Of a stretch of DNA of 64,000 bases, positions 11,301 to 22,610 are shown one piece after another (the stretch's first letter is position 1; every line of letters begins with the position of its first letter). The notes beneath the pieces are model-generated. The model was not told the origin of the DNA. It made no database searches and saw only the letters and a list, made by a program, of their open reading frames with translations. The DNA lies in NCBI GenBank assembly GCA_963932465.1, contig OZ010786.1, positions 272,832,411 through 272,896,410 of the forward strand, read 5' to 3'. Made by a program: the position numbers and the translations under genes. The stretch comes from Maratus speciosus. Taxonomy: Eukaryota > Arthropoda > Arachnida > Araneae > Salticidae.

Positions 11301-11889
11301 GACGTTGGGAGAGGGGGGGGGGGGATTTTTCAATTCCGAAATATTTATATATTTCTATTGTAAGAACATTATATTTGTACATTTCCTAATTATACAAAAT
11401 ACTAAGAAAAGTATTTAAAATAAAACATTTGAGTGAAGTTATAAATATTGCACAAAATCCCTATAAATTCAAATTTAATTATTCCTTCTAAATCCCCCAA
11501 TCATTCTAAAATCCTCCAAAATTTATTAAATGATTATGTAAATCTTCTAAAATAGTTTAAACAATTCACGAAAAGTGCTTTAGAAAATGAAATTTTCACG
11601 AATTCATAATTCCATACGTAAAGCGACAATTAAACGTTCCATGCGTTCTATTTTTCACAGCCTTTTGCATATTTTTTATATTAAAAAATTTTGATTAAAA
11701 AAAATTGTGTATCTATTTTTGTCCAACAGACAATTACAAAAAAAAAGAACTTTCATTAAAATTTGCATGTTAAAAGCGAAACAGCACTTCAAAACGAATC
11801 CACAGTTTTGTACAGTAAATATTAAGATTTTTTCCCGGAAAGAGTAAGAATATAAAAAGTGGGGAAGGATTGTACTTTGTGCCAATATA
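8341..11889. other. No recognisable gene over 3.5 kb
   Basis: AT-rich sequence, with stops in all frames at short intervals. Minor features are an ACGAT-type pentamer repeat at 9418-9437 and a G run near 11312-11323. I saw no terminal repeats, coding domain or RNA gene. Confidence 0.4.
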
Positions 11890-12345
11890 TTAAGAAAAAG
11901 AAGAAATAACGTATAAAGGCACAAATAAAATGTGTTTAAAAGCATACAGCTGTTTCAAAACCTCTAAGGTTTCCTCATCAGTGCTTAAAATAAAAGTTAA
12001 AACTAAGACATTGTGTAAAAAGAGGGGGGGAGAGAGGTGGACAGAGAGTCAGAAAAGCGTACCTTTCAGCTCTACTGCCAACGGTGAAATGCGACCTACG
12101 GCTGACAAACAGTTACGGAGTTGATCTCACGCGCATATTCAGGGAGACCAATCAAAATACCCAATTGCTCTGGAAGAGTCCAAACTTAGAAGGAAAAAAA
12201 AAAGGGGGGGGGGGAGTGGAGGGAATTATAGAAAATTAAACCATACCTTTGAAAAATTGGGTGTACTAGATAAATCATTAACTAAACTGTTTGAATTTTT
12301 CCATATGTGGTAAGCCTCCCAGAAGTCCAGATCATAGATTGAAGT
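11890..12345 (-). repeat. Left arm of large inverted repeat (Penelope-like 3' region)
   Basis: This 456-bp arm is the near-perfect reverse complement of 12466-12918. On the minus strand it contains, in order, the end of a GIY-YIG endonuclease frame, a C/T-rich stretch, a unique stretch and a hammerhead-ribozyme motif. Both arms stop matching at the same point, just after AAGAAAAAGAAGAAA is reached from inside. Arm divergence is low compared with other repeats in the window, so the duplication or second insertion is comparatively young. Confidence 0.85.
11940..11986 (-). ncRNA. Hammerhead ribozyme motif (minus strand), intact core
   Basis: Read on the minus strand, all conserved hammerhead parts are in order. 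Stem I is AAGCA...TGCTT. The core CTGATGAG follows. Stem II pairs GAAACC with GGTTTT around loop TTAGA, with one G-U pair. The core GAAAC follows, then a minimal stem III over loop AGCT, and the GTA cleavage triplet before TGCTT. Very short stem III, self-complementary ACAGCTGT, is known for the hammerheads of Penelope-like retroelements, where they process the transcript and may act as dimers. The adjacent GIY-YIG remnant supports this setting. Activity is inferred, not shown. Confidence 0.8.
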
Positions 12346-12465
12346 ACATTTCTGTATTATGGAGGCTTCGCAAAATTTAAAATTATGGTTGTTGGACCAG
12401 CAGTGGTTGGCAATAGCGGAACGTTTGATATCACAATTTTTAACGCAAGTTTTATGCTCCCCCAA
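12226..12465 (-). pseudogene. Penelope-like element, GIY-YIG endonuclease C-terminus
   Basis: The 79-codon frame reads GEHKTCVKNCDIKRSAIANH, then a C-W-x3-N-H motif, then DLDFWEAYHIWKNSNSLVND and ends FSKVWFNFL-stop. The E-H, S-A-I-A-x-H, N-H-N-F and F-x-E-A-x-x-I pattern matches the end of the GIY-YIG nuclease domain that nicks target DNA for Penelope-like retroelements. The Glu in WEAYHIW would be the metal-binding residue. The frame opens on TTG, not ATG, so this is the 3' end of a longer protein whose reverse transcriptase part is absent: a 5'-truncated copy. The hammerhead lies about 240 bp beyond the stop. Confidence 0.7.
12346..12465. other. Spacer of the inverted repeat
   Basis: This single-copy 120 bp between the two arms belongs to the left, minus-strand Penelope-like copy. 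It encodes the upstream part of its endonuclease fragment, so the left copy is longer than the right one. Confidence 0.75.
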
Positions 12466-12585
12466 ACTTCAATCTATGATCTGGACTTCTGGGAGGCTTA
12501 CCACATATGGAAAAATTCAAACAGTTTAGTTAATGATTTATCTAGTACGCCCAATTTTTCAAAGGTATGGTTTAATTTTCTATAA
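12466..12585 (+). pseudogene. Penelope-like endonuclease tail, second copy
   Basis: This plus-strand copy keeps only the last 38 or so codons of the GIY-YIG frame, including DLDFWEAYHIWKNSNSLVND and the terminal FSKVWFNFL-stop. The residues equal those of the minus-strand copy at 12226-12465. It is too short to be functional and is fused in frame to unrelated upstream sequence. Confidence 0.7.
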
Positions 12586-12821
12586 TTCCCTCCACTCCCC
12601 CCCCCCCTTTTTTTCCTTCTAAGTTTGGACTCTTCCAGAGCAATTGGGTATTTTGATTGGTCTCCCTGAATATGCGCGTGAGATCAACTCCGTAACTGTT
12701 TGTCAGCCGTAGGTCGCATTTCACCGTTGGCAGTAGAGCTGAAAGGTACGCTTTTCTGACTCTCTGTCCACCTCTCTCCCCCCCTCTTTTTACACAATGT
12801 CTTAGTTTTAACTTTTATTTT

Positions 12822-12868
12822 AAGCACTGATGAGGAAACATTAGAGGTTTTGAAACAGCTGTATGCTT
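12822..12868 (+). ncRNA. Hammerhead ribozyme motif (plus strand), one stem II mismatch
   Basis: This is the twin of the minus-strand motif. Stem I AAGCA...TGCTT, the cores CTGATGAG and GAAAC, and the GTA cleavage site are all present. Stem II here has an A in place of C at 12840, which removes the innermost C-G pair and leaves five pairs. Both strand copies sit in transcript-sense orientation for their own element end. Confidence 0.75.
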
Positions 12869-12918
12869 TTAAACACATTTTATTTGTGCCTTTATACGTT
12901 GTTTCTTCTTTTTCTTAA

Positions 12919-13230
12919 GAGTAAGAACCTTTTACAAACAGTTAAACGCATGGAGCAGAATTTCAAAATTGCATGTAGACAGCGAAACATCTGTTTTCAG
13001 AAAAATGCATTTGAAAAACATTGTAAAATATCATTTCCATTACTTACTTTAATGAAGTATAAAAAAATACTTTTCGCTTAATATATATTGCAATATATTG
13101 ATACATTTTTTAATTTAAGAAGATATTTTAACACACACACGCACAAAAATAGTATCTGAGCGATGTTTGTTTATTTCAAACCTATCGTCACCTGCAAGAG
13201 TGTAAAACCTCTAATAATCAAATATAATTA

Positions 13231-13263
<33 letters not shown>

Positions 13264-16082
13264 GGCAAAGGACGTTTAAAGTAATAAAAAATTAAAACAA
13301 CATATATGAAATCAGAGACTACGGTAGGAATAATGGAGTAACCCTTCATCACTATTGTTATCAATCGGAACCAAAACAGTTGTTTATAAAAGTTTTTGAT
13401 CCACATTTGAGGTGAAATATTTTTCTTTGGCCCGTACATCAGCGATAGCAGTACCCGATAGCTGTAACATATTAAATTCCACCCCAAAAATAGGTGTATT
13501 TAGAGAGTTTTTAATCTATTAGATAATCCTTCATAAACGTGTCCAATGCCAACATGATTTAATAAAGACACATGATGAATAAAATGATTTTGGTGATTAC
13601 TCTTTTAATAGTATTCATATTAAATTTAAACCGCTATGCTACTAACAGAATTTAATTTTGACATAAACCGAAGTTGTAGACCAGATTATGAAAGCTTAAT
13701 TAACTTTTTCCCCTCTCATCTAGGCTTTCTGATTAATTTTTCGTAATCGGGATAATTTTAACGACAATCTGGAAAATACAGCTACTAGGAAACTGATAAA
13801 TGAAACAGGGAAAACTGATCAATATATAGTGTCAAAGAAGTGAAGTGTATGAACAAAATGTTTAATATTTTTTGAGCAGATGTACAAAAATCTATCAAAT
13901 GTTTTCAGCTGATTTATAAAAACCTGCCAAATGTATTACCAAATTTCAAATTAATTGAAGTAATTTACAACCCCATTGGAAAATTTTTAGCACTCATAAT
14001 TGAACATTGAAATCACTTATTCATATGTGCTATTTTATTTTCAATGAATGGTAAAATTTGAAAATCTTTATAATTCCAATAGAAAAGCTTTATAGTGTAA
14101 AAGAAAGTCTTATATATTTTCTAAACGCATCAACCAAATTTAACCAAAAACTATTCAGCTAAACTATACAGGATACAGGATGCTTTTTGCAGTATTTAAC
14201 GTATAGCAGTCAGACTGACAGACAGCAAGACAAACAGAAACCAAAAGCTATTTGGATCTCCCAAATAAACATCAACTGATGTTTCGGTGACTAGCACTAT
14301 CTTGAAACAATCTTTCAATAAACGTATTACAAAACCCACACATTAAAAAAGTTATCTTAAAAATTTATATATTATAAGGTAATTTTCAATTGCCAGACTG
14401 CATTCATTACATTATTGGCCCCCGGGTTAAAGAGACCAACCTTATTTATATGTAAATACATTTTTAAAGTTACCTATGCAATTCTAATGCGAGATTTCAA
14501 TAATTAGCTTTTAAGGATTCCTTTATTAAAAGATTTAAAGACACCAAATTTTTATTATTCGCTAATCAGTTTATGATTTTTTTCCATCATCTTCAGAATT
14601 AGGCGGCTTTATAAATTATAATTTCCTGTGGCTGTGAAATTTTAATTTTTGCCTTTGAAGATTATTTTATATTTTGAATTGATCAGTCATTGAAATTAAT
14701 AATTATCTTTGTGAAACTGGGGAATTTTTTTTTTAAATCTAATTATTGCCAAGTTTAAGTATGTACTTCCTTTTATTTATGATGCATATATATGTGCTTA
14801 GTAAAACATATACACATTAATACTTATGTTTGTATGCTTTAGGTAAAATCGTAATTTTAAGCAATGTTTTCTATATCCACTAAAGCAATTTTTTTCTTCT
14901 GGCAAAAAACAAAAATTTTGAATATAAAGGAATATAATAAATTATATTAGATATAATTCAATTTACATTTGAAATTTTTTTTTCCAAATGAATTTAATCA
15001 AATTTTTAGCATTTATTAAAATAATGTGCAGCAATTTAAAAAATAATCATTGTCACATATTTTTTGGTACCGTATCTCCCAAAAATTATAAAGATTTTAT
15101 AATAAAGTTAATAACTGTTATAGTGGCTTTTTTTTTAATATTACCTTTTATCTTTTCTTGAGAATCATTTTAGGAAATTCCGTTTTTTACGCTTTCTCAT
15201 AAAAGTACAATTGTTATCAATTGACTTTCTGTTAGATCAACTCATAATTTACAACTAACACATTTTTGTTAGTGCATTAAACAGTTAATATGTCTGCAAT
15301 ATATTAGTGGTTTGCCAAATATAAAATTTTAAATAAACCCAAGAAGAAACATTGATTTTCGAAGCAAACTAGATTGCATAATGAAGCAAAATTCAAGTTA
15401 TTTCTGTTGAGTATATCAGTTCATTATAGGTGCAGAATGTTGCAAATGAAACATGAGTTACTGAATTAGCATTTGACTTATTTCATTACTAAAAAATTTT
15501 CCTTTTACATGTTCGAATTGAGGTCGAAAACTAATTTTTTATTTGACAGGCAAAACATTTAAATATTCTAATACCGCGCTTTTTTATGACAAAGAAACAT
15601 TATAAAGAAAGTTTAAATATAATTATATAATTTAAATAAAGATACTTAAAGAATAATAATAACTTTATCATGACTTATCAAACGTTAATAGGTATGCAGA
15701 CATTTTCCATTCCAATTGTTTACATTTTTTAAAAGAAAATTTTATTTTATTCAAAACTTAAATCATTAAATGGGAATTTTAATTGAAATTTTAAAGTATC
15801 TAAAAAGGTTTCAATTATAATATAATATTTCTGGTTATATCTTGTGATTTGATTAAGACATTTATTGCATTTTATTAAAGTAGGTTTGTAAAATTAGTTT
15901 CTGAATCACTTGTTACGTTTCAAACAAGTAAAAGCGATCGTTATTTGAAAGTCATTTTAGGAAAAGGGCAAAACAAAGAAATTTTGAAATTAAATTGGTT
16001 TTAGATCAATATCTGAAAACCGGAAAATTTCATTCCAAAATTTTTATTATTTTTAATTACTGCATCAAATAGCACATACAAT
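12919..16082. other. No recognisable gene over 3.1 kb; poly(T) at 13235-13263
   Basis: AT-rich sequence with no coding domain. The 29-base T run could be the poly(A) tail of a minus-strand retroposed copy, but no target duplication or body was recognised. A CAGACTGACAGACAG-type motif at 14212 resembles simple-sequence parts of other arthropod repeats. A fragment near 15425-15475 resembles family F. Confidence 0.4.
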
Positions 16083-16084
16083 TA

Positions 16085-17722
16085 CAGTGAGCAAAAAAAG
16101 TATTTGCACGCAGACGATTTTTTTGCATAAGTAGCCATAGAAAGCAAATTTGATACTATTCTCTTAATTATTCATTTATTTAAATAAGAAGAAAATAAAA
16201 ATAATCACCCATTTTCCTTAAACAGTAATATACACATTTTAAAAAATAAATTAATATTTTCTCATACCTAAAAAGTATTTGCACAAGAAGCATTGACTGT
16301 TAAAAAAGGCATTAAATGTGAACATTATGCAAATGTTTAGCATATCAGTCCCGCAGTACATTAGCCCCGCACTTAAAAGTCACGTAATATATTAACTGGA
16401 GTAGGGATTCTGGGGAGTTTTTGTTCTAATGGCGCCGAAAACGTGTGAACTGTCTGTTGCTACCCGTGAGAAGATTATATTTCTTCACAATTCTGGGTTA
16501 AGTTACCAAGGAATAGGTAAAAAATTAAATCTAAACTTTTCTAGTGTTCGTTATGTAATTAAGAAGAAAAAAAAGAAACTGGTTCGACAATAAATAAGCC
16601 GCGAACTGGGTGTCCAAGAAAGCTAAATACCAGGTAAAGGAGAGCCATCATAAAAGAATTTTCAAAAAACCCTTTTTTAAGTGCTCGAGAATTGGCTGTT
16701 GATGTCGCTTCAACGTCGGGAACAATAGATACACCACAATCAATTAGAAATATTCTTCATGATGCAAATATTCGAGGAAGAGCACCTCGAAAAAAAACCG
16801 TTTATTAGTGAAACAAATAGGGTGAAAAGACTTGAATTTGCAAAAGCTTATGTCAGCAAACCACTAGAGTTTTGGAAAACTGTTATTTTTCCGATGAAGG
16901 CAATTCAATATTTTTTGGCTCAGATGGTAAGAAAACTGTATGGCGAAAGCCAAATACTTCTCTTCAAATCAAAAACATGAAACCAACTGTAAAACATGGC
17001 GGTGGTCATGTAATGATTTGGGGATGCATGCCTTTTAACGGAGTTGGCGAAATGACCTTTATTGAAGGCAATATAAATGCTAAACAATATATTAATGTAT
17101 TGCGAGATCATTTATCTAATAGTGCTCTGAAATTAGGAATTCCTAATTCATATTATTTCCAACAGGATAGCGATCCGAAACACACTGCATATATTACGAG
17201 GTTATGGTTGCTTTATGTATTATGGTTTATAATGTAAAAAGTCAATTGAAAACGCCACCACAATCACCAGACCTCAATCCGATTGAAAATTTATGGCATA
17301 TTTTGGATGTGAAAATAAGGAAAAAGAAAATTTCTAACAAATCAGAACTTAAGCAAGCTCTTAGGGAAGAATGGCTACAAATCAGCAGTGAAACATTTCA
17401 CAAATTAATAGAATCAATGCCCTGACGATTACAAGCTGTAATTGAAGCAAAGGGCATACATACTAAATATTAGCACTGTTTTTAACTTATAAATAATTCC
17501 TCTAGTTCTATTTTTATTGCTAGTGTGCAAATATTTTTTTGGCAGTACAAATGCTACTTTTTTATGTTTTCATATTTTAAATATAATTATTAAGTCAAAT
17601 ATTAAATATATTTATTTGTTTTGTAAAAGTGTTGGTATTTTTAATTCTTAGTTGCTTTTTATTTATTTATACATATGCTACAACAAATTTACATGGTGCG
17701 CAAATACTTTTTTTACTCACTG
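16085..17722 (+). mobile_element. Tc1-like DNA transposon with IR/DR-type ends
   Basis: The 1638-bp element has outer inverted repeats CAGTGAGCAAAAAAAGTATT (16085 on) and, on the right, the mirror image ending ACTTTTTTTACTCACTG at 17722. TA target duplications lie at 16083-16084 and 17723-17724. A second copy of the AAAAGTATTTGCAC word occurs inward at 16269-16284, and its mirror at 17523-17542. Each end therefore has two direct repeats about 180 bp apart, the arrangement called IR/DR in some Tc1 transposons. The transposase inside is broken. Confidence 0.88.
16429..17473 (+). pseudogene. Tc1-like transposase, multiple frameshifts and stops
   Basis: The reading starts at ATG 16429 (MAPKTCELSVATREKIIFLH), a helix-turn-helix region. 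It passes through a middle part with ARELAVDVASTSGTI and NILHDANIRGRAPRKK, and then enters a DDE/D catalytic domain. The three acidic positions can be located: VIFSDE, YFQQDSDPKH and PQSPDLNPIENLW, with spacing typical of DD34E Tc1 enzymes. It ends at TAG 17471-17473 after VIEAKGIHTKY. I count at least three or four frame changes, near 16580, 16795, 16888 and 17205. In-frame stops lie near 16633 and at 17423-17425. Cut-and-paste activity is lost. The approximate full length, 340-350 codons, is normal for the family. Confidence 0.85.
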
Positions 17723-17724
17723 TA

Positions 17725-18278
17725 TATACTATAGTACATGTTTGTCATTTAAATGATATAGTGTTTTGAGATCAAGGATGTATATTTTATGCGTAGGATA
17801 AACTTTTATGGAAGGAAGTGTCTGTTAACATCATAATCTGTGTCTAATAGTTGGGACTGAGGTGATGTGTTTGTCTTAACAGCTGCACAGCCATTTTGTT
17901 GAATCGTTTTACACACATGTAAATTATTAAATTTGCAATATGACATTTGTATGTTACATAAATAAAGTTTAAATAAGCTTTTTTTATAAATAAAAAGTTA
18001 AATATGGGTACATGAATGATGCTATACAAAAATACTCATCCCTATTCAGAACAAACTGCATATTTCTAAATAGAAAACAAAGAGAAGAACAAGTTAACTT
18101 CATCCATGGTCGCTAGTTGAACTTTAATTGCTGTTGCAATGGAAATAATTCTGCCAGCGCTACCAAGTATATCTTAACTGAAATGTGTGTTCAGAGGGAC
18201 TGAGATGACAAATATATTTACTAGAATATTTTACTATAGAACCTAAACTAATAAAGGATAATTATATTTTCCCACACC

Positions 18279-18313
<35 letters not shown>

Positions 18314-18354
18314 TATAAATATATAATAGCAAAAGTTAATAATATTTATAGAAA
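17725..18354. other. No recognisable gene; (TA)n at 18280-18311
   Basis: AT-rich sequence with a TA microsatellite a little upstream of the Helitron-like terminus at 18355. No coding signal. Confidence 0.4.
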
Positions 18355-19329
18355 CTAGGCGGCTCTGCCCCCTACGAGCTACGCTCGTCAACCCCCGTTC
18401 AGACACCGCAGACTCTAACAGCACGCTAATTTGATCGCCTTTAAAAAGATTTCGGAAGATTGAATTATAATTTGAATCCGACAATTATAATCTGACGTAA
18501 TTTTCACCAAAATTTTCTTTCTCTTTTTAATATTCACGTCAAAATACTTTTGTTAGAAATGAAATATTATGATCATCTTAAAATGTCAAGTAAATGTCTC
18601 GCGCAATTTTTAAATTAAAACTGTTTTGCAATATTATTTTTTGTTCATTTTACGTAATAAGTGTAATATGACGTAAATTCTCCTTTTTAGGACTCTAACG
18701 CATGTTACTGAATTTATTATTTTACAATATTCTTTCTCATTTAAAATTCACGTGTAACTATAGTTTTTATGACGTAATTTTCAATGAGTTCCTGCTTTTT
18801 ATATTTTTTGTTTATAATAGTCACGTGTAAAATAAATTTTTAATTTGAAGCAAACATTGCTGTTTGCGCGGTTTATACATTTGGCAACAGTTTAAATTAA
18901 TACAATTTTCTAAAATTTGTAAAAAATATCTCTCGAAATGCTGAAAATTTGAATTTAAAATAGAAATAAAACCTCGAAAAATTATTCAAATTAAAAAACT
19001 AACTGCAATCTGCACACCGGGAAATTCTGACGCATAAAATGATCTAAAAATGATTAAATTCCTATGTACAGCTTTTGCTCCTATAAAACTTTTTCAATGG
19101 AACGATTTTGTCCAACTTTGGAGTTAAATATCTCGTAAAATAATTCTTCGATTTGAAAACTGTCTGCATCAGCGTGTTTATCAAACATTTTTCTATAATA
19201 GTACCGATTTTCATATTTTTGTATGCAACAGTTTTTTTAATATTAACGAAGAAAGACCTCCGGTCACAAAAAATTCAAAACCGGCGGCGGCGGTGACAGC
19301 GGTAGTTACTTTTTATTAGAATAGAGAGA
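18355..19329 (-). mobile_element. Helitron-like non-autonomous element
   Basis: Read on the minus strand, this begins TCTCTATTCTAATAAAAAG and ends with a GC-rich inverted repeat next to CTAG (plus-strand CTAG at 18355-18358). The bases flanking it are A before TC and T after CTAG on the minus strand, as expected for Helitron insertion between A and T. The 3' terminal ~150 bp, including AACCCCCGTTCAGACACCGC on the plus strand, recur in the elements ending at 22982, 40860 and 63045. The 5' end is unusually GC-rich (CGGCGGCGGCGG near 19282). No Rep or helicase coding sequence. Confidence 0.6.
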
Positions 19330-19754
19330 TTTTTGCAGCATACATTTAATATTGGATATTTGTACCTCGGGACAGGAACTGAAATGATGATTTCGAGCTT
19401 ATTGAAGCTTAAAATTAAGCTTAATTATTATTGAAGCTTAAAATTAATTATTTATACATCATTATATGTCCATTTATCAGTGGTAACAAATGTTAAAATA
19501 TATTACATTTTTCAGTTTAAACATTAAGCAGTTAAAAACAGTTACAGCAGTTAAAACATTATTAGCAGTGAACGCAAATTGTCCAATTTTCAGATATTGA
19601 CCCTTATATACTAATTGGTTTCCAGATACTGTGTATTATAATCGATAATTTTTTCAGCTAAATACACAATAATTTTTAAATACATTAAATATAATAATAT
19701 TGGTTACAATATAAAAAAAAAATCTTTACTGCTTTTTAAACCAAATATTTTAAA
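19330..19754. other. No recognisable gene
   Basis: AT-rich spacer with a short AAGCTTAAAATTAA duplication at 19404-19450. Nothing else found. Confidence 0.4.
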
Positions 19755-19756
19755 TA

Positions 19757-20436
19757 CAGTAGAACCTCTTTTATCCGAAACTCTTTTAACCAAAATTCTC
19801 GGTTAACTGAAATCCATTTTTAAATTTTATTTATTTATTTATTTTTAACTATCACATACTTTGTGTGGAAAATCTATTTTGAAAACTTTTTTCCCCCTTT
19901 TTTAAAGTATAATATTTCTTGTGTGCAGGCGGTACTTTCCGAACTACGATTACATATGAATATTTTCGATCCCCTTTCTTAGAGTCCCTTTGAATTTAAC
20001 TTGAGCTCCCGTAAGCTGGGGATTGGAATGAAGAAAACGAAGAAAATAGCAATTCTGTAGTTTTTGAATGGTTTGCAAATGGTTTGACATGGCTGGAGCA
20101 GCAGACAGACTGTGATACTGGTGAACTAATAATATTAAAAACTCCGTGATATAGCTTCAAAGCAAGAAATTGAAAGTGCGACAAACAAAACATTTTTTCA
20201 AACCGTTGTGATAGATATAAAAGATAGTACTTGATTTCAGAATTAAAATTAAGGTAATTTATTCTTATTTCTATTTTGCTATTGCTTTAATTTTATTAAG
20301 CACTTGTTAACATAATAAGAAATACTGCATATATTTCTCCTTAATCTTAAAATTGAAGCATTCTCGATTATCCGAAAATTTCGAATTTCCGAAAGATGGT
20401 CGGTCCCAATTGCTTCGGAAAATCGAGGTTCTATTG
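19757..20436 (+). mobile_element. Tigger/pogo-type non-autonomous element
   Basis: Its termini are CAGTAGAACCTCTTTTATCC on the left and, read from the right, CAATAGAACCTCGATTTTCC. Both resemble the CAGTAGAACCTCG-TTATCCGAA ends of Tigger/pogo elements. TA dinucleotides flank it at 19755-19756 and 20437-20438. At 680 bp it is internally deleted, keeping only the C-terminal part of the transposase. Confidence 0.75.
20021..20200 (+). pseudogene. Tigger-like transposase C-terminal remnant
   Basis: In one plus-strand frame this reads DWNEENEENSNSVVFEWFAN, then GLTWLEQQTDCDTGELIILK, a TGA stop, YSFKARN, another TGA and KCDKQNIF. Tigger transposases end with an acidic stretch, then a W/Y-x-E-Q-Q-x-D segment, then a basic K-Q tail, so the match is recognisable although short. 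It lies inside matching Tigger-type termini, which supports the call. Confidence 0.6.
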
Positions 20437-21493
20437 TAAATTTAAAAAATACAGAAACTGGTTCAGTACTCTAAAGTTGTAGTATAAATAGGAAATTTTA
20501 TTCGCATTCCTATTCGCATCCCCTGCATAAAACTGCTGAATATTAGACCGGTACAAATAGATAATGCAACACTCTTATCAAACATATTTATTCATATTTC
20601 CTTTGCATATGCATTTTTAAATCTACCCTATATATATAAAATCCTAATGAATCGAATTGAAACGAATTTATCTAACGATTCTATGAAACGACTGATTAAA
20701 CAACTGATTACGTTTCACGGCGATTTCTCCTAAAATATGGAATACATTGCGATGAAATTAACACCAAAAATCCATAATGAACCACATATATGAAGACTGG
20801 TATTAGAATTTTAAAATTAGAATTAGTTTTCGAAATATTAATTCTTTTCTAATTTTAAATACTTTTTTTCTAATGACGTCAACTCAAATTTTAATCATAA
20901 CAGATATTATTTTTCATATTTTATAAAAGGTTATTTTAAATTAATTTGGCGACGAGTTTGGCCTCTCTTAAATGTATGCTAAGAAATGCATCATGTTACT
21001 TTTATTCAGAATTCAATTTGTATTTCATTATCATTTTATTTAATACAAAACTTTCATTTAAAATTGAAACCTTTAAAATATATGGCTTTTGCTTCATTCT
21101 TCTTTTTAAACGAAATGAAAAGAAAAATATTAGACACAGATGTCATATACGCAACGGGGTACCTAATTGGCACCAAAACGGCGTTATTTTGCCTGACATG
21201 GTAACCCGGCTATTGTTGCTTATTTATTAAAAAATGTTTATTTGAATTTATTTTCTTTTTATTTACAAAAAAAGTTATAAATTATTTTGTTCTATAGTTA
21301 TTAATTTTTATTTATTTATTGTTATTTCATTTTAAAAATAACAGAAAATAATTTAAAAATACATATGTCACAGGTATTTGAAAACGAGGTTTTCGCCAAA
21401 TTGTCGTAAAAAAAAAATCACGCCAAACCTGTTACAATATGTGACAATGCAACAAATCATGATATTTAATTTCCACTTCAAAGCAACGTTTTA

Positions 21494-21774
21494 ATGTTAT
21501 TACTTCTCCTGTCGAGCAATTTCGCAAATTATATAAATAGCCAAATTATACAAATTGACATATTTTTTTATTTTAAATAACAAAAGAGCAAATAAATTAG
21601 TATAATATTAATAAAAATACAAATAAAACGTCGAAATAAAAATCACTTGATGGCGTGAACATGTGTAACTTCCTTAAAGTCAAATGAATGTGACATTTAC
21701 GATCAACCATTATTGGCATTTAATCTTGTAGTTTGGCGACAGATTTTTGGTCGATGGGATAACCAAGTAGCACC
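21494..21774. mobile_element. Inverted-repeat MITE (GGTACTACTT family), diverged copy
   Basis: The right end read inward is GGTGCTACTTGGTTATCCCA. The left end is a diverged version, TGTTATTACTTCTCCTGTCG. The whole block is similar to 46238-46531, including AAATTAGTATAA-ATTAATAAAAATACAAA. Non-coding. Confidence 0.5.
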
Positions 21775-22404
21775 GTTTTAATTTACCACTCGAAAAATAA
21801 AAAAATGCTAACTGACGAGTTAAAAAAAAGCTATTGGCGAGATTTTCACCTGGCTAAAATAAAAGTACCAGGAATTCTTTGTGATCATGGCAACTTTTAT
21901 GTAGTTTTATTCGAAAAAATAATTTTGATTCTTTAATCAAAATGGAAAACATTCTTATTAAAAGCGAAGGAATCAGCCCGTTGTTTATGGCAGTTGCATG
22001 ACTTGGACTATTATAATATAAACGAAATAATGGGGATAGAATAATATTCGGCGACTTATCACACCTGTGGCTGGCTAACATTAAAGTACCAAAATGGCCG
22101 CCTGGAATATAAAAAGCGAAGGGATCCGCCTGGTGCTGTTGATGATAGTCACATGACATAGGCTATTATTATAGAATTGTTTTGAATTTTAAAAACAGCG
22201 CAAAGAATAATATTTCCTAACGATTAAAAATTTATTTTCACGTGACTATTAAAAACAGAAAAAAAACTTTAAAATTACTATTAAATGAGTACGTGTTAAA
22301 GGCAGGAAAATATTAAAAATTATGTCCTGAAAATTGTATTTACACGTGAATATTAAAAGGGAAAGGAAACTTTAAAAATAATAAATACATTAATATGCAT
22401 TTAA

Positions 22405-22610
22405 CCCTTTCACGGACAAGGCACTTCTATTCGTAAAATCTTGAAATCAGTGAAAGGCACCAGAATTTACAAACAAATTTCGAAATACAAAAATGCTTTT
22501 GTTCACTTACTTAATAAAAGGGAAATTTTCATCCTAATATTCTGATGCTAATGTGGCATTTAAGAATTAAAATTAAGGCGTCCAAAAATGAACCACCGCC
22601 CTTGAAGGGG
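22405..22610. mobile_element. TTAA-flanked MITE (piggyBac-like ends)
   Basis: This 206-bp element lies between TTAA at 22401-22404 and TTAA at 22611-22614. Its ends are CCCTTTCACGGACAAGG and, inverted, CCCCTTCAAGGGCGG. TTAA duplication with CCCTTT ends is typical of piggyBac-type elements. Similar copies lie at 24419, 27493, 41242 and 63417. Confidence 0.7.

Larger units (their letters stand above)
12466..12918 (+). repeat. Right arm of large inverted repeat (Penelope-like 3' region)
   Basis: This 453-bp arm mirrors 11890-12345. It starts inside the endonuclease frame and ends at TTTCTTAA, beyond which the two sides are unrelated. The two element ends therefore diverge from a common centre with their 5' sides facing each other. 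Confidence 0.85.

Noticed and set aside
11930..12124. Identical 64-codon frames on opposite strands (also 12684-12878)
   Set aside because: They lie in the inverted repeat, antisense to the hammerhead and 3' region of the Penelope-like ends; no domain and no independent support.
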